Part shown: positions 61,507 to 64,000 of the stretch, in pieces
Numbering within the stretch: position 1 is the stretch's first letter
How the letters are laid out: each line of letters begins with the position of its first letter
Assembly (NCBI GenBank): GCA_964418595.1
Contig: CAYQMF010000017.1
Location: 6,164-70,163, forward strand
Source: CAYQMF01 sp964418595
Lineage (GTDB): Bacteria; Planctomycetota; UBA1135; UBA2386
Direction: 5' to 3'
Length of the DNA stretch: 64,000 bases
The notes under the pieces: generated by a model
Told to the model about the DNA's origin: nothing
The model's input: the letters and a program-made list of their open reading frames with translations, nothing else
Databases searched by the model: none
Made by a program: the position numbers and the translations under genes

Positions 61507-63002
61507 CGGATCCGCCCTCCGAGGCGATCGAGGCGATCGGCGAGCTGCCAGGGAGAGGCGGCGGGCGGTCGACCCTCCGCTGCGGCGTCGGACCGCCGTC
61601 CGGCCTGCACGTGGCGCGCAACGGCGGCGACCAACGCCGCCAGCTCGACGGTCGCCGGGGACGGAGCCTTCGCCATGCCTTCCAGGATCCCGGTGTCGTA
61701 CTGCCCGCTCACGAAGCGCGGGTCGTCGAGCACGCGCAGCGCCACCGGCGCCGACGTGCTGATCCCGACCAGGCGCAGCTCTTCGAGCGCGCGCCGGCAG
61801 CGGGCGATCGCATGCGCGCGGTCCTGGCCGTGCACGATCAGCTTGCCCACCATGCTGTCGTAGAACGGTGTCACCTCGAGCCCGCGGTAGAGCGCGCTGT
61901 CGATGCGCACGCCTGGGCCCCCGGGCAGGTTGAGCCGCGTGACGGTGCCGAGCGCGGGGAAGAAGGTGTCGGGGTCCTCCGCGTTGAGCCGCACCTCGAT
62001 GGCGTGCCCGCGGGGTTCCGGCACCGGGGAGACCCTCTCGCCCGCGGCGACCGCGAGCTGCTCGCGCACGAGGTCGACCCCGAAGCGCATCTCCGTCACC
62101 GGGTGCTCGACCTGGAGGCGCGTGTTCATCTCGAGGAAGTAGAACGCGCCACGCGAGTACAGGAACTCGACCGTCCCCGCCCCCACGTAGCCCACCGCCT
62201 GCGCGAGCCGGCACGCCGCATCGCCCATCGCCGCACGCAGCTCCGGCGTGAGCACCGCGCAGGGCGACTCCTCCACCAGCTTCTGGTGGCGACGCTGCAC
62301 GGAGCACTCGCGCTCGCCGTAGTGCACCACGTTGCCGTGCGCATCCGCCATCACCTGGATCTCGACGTGGCGCGGTTCGACCACGAGCTTCTCGAGGTAC
62401 ACCCGGTCGTCGCCGAACGCCGCCAGCGCCTCCGCGCGCGCCATCTGCTCCGCCTCGACGAGCTGCTTCTCCTCGCGCACGATGCGGATGCCCTTGCCGC
62501 CGCCGCCCGCTGCCGCCTTGAGCATCACCGGGTAGCCGATCTCCTTGGCCTTCTGCCGCATCGTCGCCGCGTCGCGCACGTCCTCCTTGAGGCCCGGCAC
62601 CAGCGGCACGTCGGCGTCGGCCGCGATCTTGCGCGCCTCCACCTTGTCGCCCATGGCGCGGATCGCCGCCGGTGGCGGACCGACGAAGGTCACCTTCGCC
62701 TCCGCGCACGCCGCCGCGAACTTCGCGTTCTCCGACAGGAACCCGTACCCAGGGTGCACCGCATCGCAGCCGAAGGCATGCGCAGCCTCGAGCAGCCGCG
62801 GGATCGACAGGTAGCTGTCCTTGGGGGCGGGTGGGCCGAGCCGGAACGCGTGGTCGGCGCGCCGCACGTGCAAGGCGTTGCGATCCGCGTCGGAGTAGAC
62901 CGCGACGGTCTCGATGCCGAGTTCGCGCGCCGTGCGCATGACGCGGAGAGCGATCTCGCCGCGGTTCGCCACGAGGAGGCGACGGAAGAAGGGGCGGGTC
63001 AT
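61503..63002 (-). CDS. accC: Biotin carboxylase subunit of an acyl-CoA carboxylase
   Basis: 499 residues from ATG 63002; 26 further codons upstream in frame look non-coding. Family marks: FFRRLLVANRGEIALRVMRT, HPGYGFLSENAKFAAAC, the ATP-grasp Gly-rich MLKAAAGGGGKGIRIV, ERECSVQRRHQKLVEESP, FLEMNTRLQVEHPVTEM and RLNAEDPDTFFP. It carboxylates biotin with ATP and bicarbonate. The last ~50 residues (VAAVARHVQAGRRSDAAAEG) are an extra tail seen in acyl-CoA carboxylase alpha chains. The carrier protein follows with a 4-base overlap. Confidence 0.95.
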   Translation of the reverse strand: MTRPFFRRLLVANRGEIALRVMRTARELGIETVAVYSDADRNALHVRRADHAFRLGPPAPKDSYLSIPRLLEAAHAFGCDAVHPGYGFLSENAKFAAACAEAKVTFVGPPPAAIRAMGDKVEARKIAADADVPLVPGLKEDVRDAATMRQKAKEIGYPVMLKAAAGGGGKGIRIVREEKQLVEAEQMARAEALAAFGDDRVYLEKLVVEPRHVEIQVMADAHGNVVHYGERECSVQRRHQKLVEESPCAVLTPELRAAMGDAACRLAQAVGYVGAGTVEFLYSRGAFYFLEMNTRLQVEHPVTEMRFGVDLVREQLAVAAGERVSPVPEPRGHAIEVRLNAEDPDTFFPALGTVTRLNLPGGPGVRIDSALYRGLEVTPFYDSMVGKLIVHGQDRAHAIARCRRALEELRLVGISTSAPVALRVLDDPRFVSGQYDTGILEGMAKAPSPATVELAALVAAVARHVQAGRRSDAAAEGRPPAASPWQLADRLDRLGGRIR

Positions 63003-63194
63003 GGGAGGGCGGCGATTGGAGGGTTCCGCGCCACACGGAGCAACCGCGAAGGCAGCCCCTCGCGCTGCATGGCGTGCCATCGGCAGGTCCGCGTCGCGCT
63101 GCCTCCCGGTGTCCAGGAACGCGACAGCTGGTCAAGCTCGGGACGCGTCGGGACCGATCCTGCGCGTGGCACCCACGGTGCCACAACCAAGACC

Positions 63195-63834
63195 ATGCGC
63201 ATCCTCGTTCTCGCCGCCTTCTCGTCATTCGCCTTCCCGGCCCTCGCCTCCGCCCAGCAGCCCGTCCCGGGCGCGGAGCACAAGCCCCGCGCGGAGGCGC
63301 GCCCCGACGGCGGCGACCACGCCCGCGCCCGCCGCCTCCTCGCCGTCGTCGACGTCGACGGCGACGGCGTCATCAGCCCGCGCGAACTGCACTGGGCGCG
63401 CGAAGTGCTCGCGCACGCCGACCGGGCGCAACACAAGGAAGGACCCGAGAAGCCCGGGGAGAAGGGCGAGGCCAAGCCAGGCGAAACGCTGCGCGAGCGC
63501 GCCGACAAGAACGACGACGGCAAGGTCGGCCCGCGCGAACACGAGATGGCCAAGCGCGCCCACGACCGCGCCGACAAGAACGACGACGGCAAGGTCGGAC
63601 CGCGCGAGCGCGAGATGGCCAAGCGCGCCCACGACCGCGCCGACAAGAACGACGACGGCAAGGTCNNNNNNNNNNNNNNNNNNNNNNNNNNNNNNNNNNN
63701 NNNNNNNNNNNNNNNNNNNNNNNNNNNNNNNNNNNNNNNNNNNNNNNNNNNNNNNNNNNNNNNNNGGCCCGCGCGAACGCGAGATGGCCAAGCCCGTCCA
63801 GCCGCCCGCGAAGCCGCCGGCGCCGAAGCGCTGA
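63195..63834 (+). CDS. Secreted EF-hand tandem-repeat protein (interrupted by gap)
   Basis: ATG 63195 begins a signal peptide (MRILVLAAFSSFAFPALASA). An EF-hand loop DVDGDGVISPRE follows, then repeats of a 69-base unit encoding the 23-residue ADKNDDGKVGPREHEMAKRA type with a 12-residue calcium loop DKNDDGKVGPRE. The third repeat runs into 100 N (63666-63765). After the gap GPREREMAK resumes and the gene ends at TGA 63832-63834. The sides are out of phase across exactly 100 N, so the true gap length must differ (a multiple of three). It likely binds calcium outside the cell. The repeat number is unknown. Confidence 0.8.
63501..63665 (+). repeat. 69-bp tandem repeat of the EF-hand gene
   Basis: Two full units (63501-63569 and 63570-63638) and the start of a third (63639-63665) before the gap. 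Units are nearly identical, differing for example in a His/Arg codon. Such near-identity makes short-read assembly collapse, which explains the gap. Confidence 0.9.
63666..63765. other. Assembly gap of 100 N
   Basis: Exactly 100 undetermined bases inside the tandem repeat. The fixed size looks like a scaffolding placeholder, not a measured length. Confidence 0.98.
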
Positions 63835-63859
63835 GCCCTGGCCGCCGCGCGGGCTGCTG

Positions 63860-63951
63860 TTCGGCTCCTCTCTTGCTGCTTCTCTCTTGCCTGCTTCTCT
63901 TTCTACTCCGTCCCTCCGTCCTTCCGTGCCTCACACGGCGCGGAGTGTCGT
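63860..63951. repeat. Dispersed intergenic repeat, copy B (inverted)
   Basis: Reverse-complement match of copy A at 1550-1650. The 23-base core 63906-63928 is identical to 1591-1613, with similar flanks. It lies after the EF-hand gene. The rest of the end (63952-64000) shows nothing I can name. Confidence 0.6.
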
Positions 63952-64000
63952 GCGCCACGGAGATTGGACCAGGCGCGCCACGCTCTTTGGGACGCAACCC

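Overview
The window is a gene-dense, very GC-rich bacterial chromosome segment. I see no phage, transposase, CRISPR array, rRNA or tRNA. The gene content points to a Planctomycetota bacterium. The markers are a DUF1592/DUF1588 cytochrome-like protein coupled to a DUF1552 protein, an ECF-like sigma factor coupled to a Ser/Thr kinase with TPR-like repeats, a caspase-SUMF1 fusion, many large secreted proteins of unknown function, and a neutral-ceramidase-type lipoprotein. This assignment is inference from gene content; no marker RNA is present.

Layout. 1-2.6 kb: the end of an ABC permease, dinB, and a secreted CxxC-rich protein coupled to a triple trypsin-like protease. 5-12 kb: secreted proteins, a thioredoxin-like protein, and a small lipoprotein heavy-metal-associated (HMA) gene whose frame is crossed by an in-frame UGA exactly at the first metal-binding Cys, probably a selenoprotein. 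12-19 kb: DUF1552/DUF1592 pair, sigma-kinase pair, MsrB lipoprotein. 19-26.6 kb: a surface glycan/lipid neighbourhood (PhyH oxygenase, epimerase, GT2, ATP-grasp, flippase-like protein, GT-C enzyme). 26.6-29.6 kb: Rieske/cytochrome b-c, then aquaporin and arsenate reductase in one operon. 29.6-33.6 kb: a truncated secreted protein and a fungalysin-type protease. 33.7-37.8 kb: a four-gene operon of ATP-grasp, EgtD, an EgtB/SenA-family enzyme and a membrane protein. 38-46 kb: SanA-like protein, caspase-SUMF1 protein, ceramidase, SirB1-like and SRPBCC proteins. 46-52.7 kb: metallopeptidase, DEAD-box helicase, GNAT, a DprE1/DprE2-like pair, and a patatin-ferredoxin fusion. 52.7-56.2 kb: fatty acid beta-oxidation pair. 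56-63 kb: lipoproteins, parvulin, an RdgC-like pair, and biotin carboxylase with its carrier protein. The window ends in an EF-hand tandem-repeat gene broken by a 100-N gap.

The observations I rate highest are the UGA-containing HMA lipoprotein with a plausible SECIS hairpin; the patatin-ferredoxin fusion, in which one cluster-binding Cys is replaced by Asp; and the EgtD-EgtB/SenA-ATP-grasp operon, which may make ergothioneine, selenoneine or a conjugate. Operons are compact: start and stop codons overlap by 1-4 bases at many junctions (ATGA, GTGA, TGATG), so translational coupling is common. No stretch over 300 bases lacks a gene.
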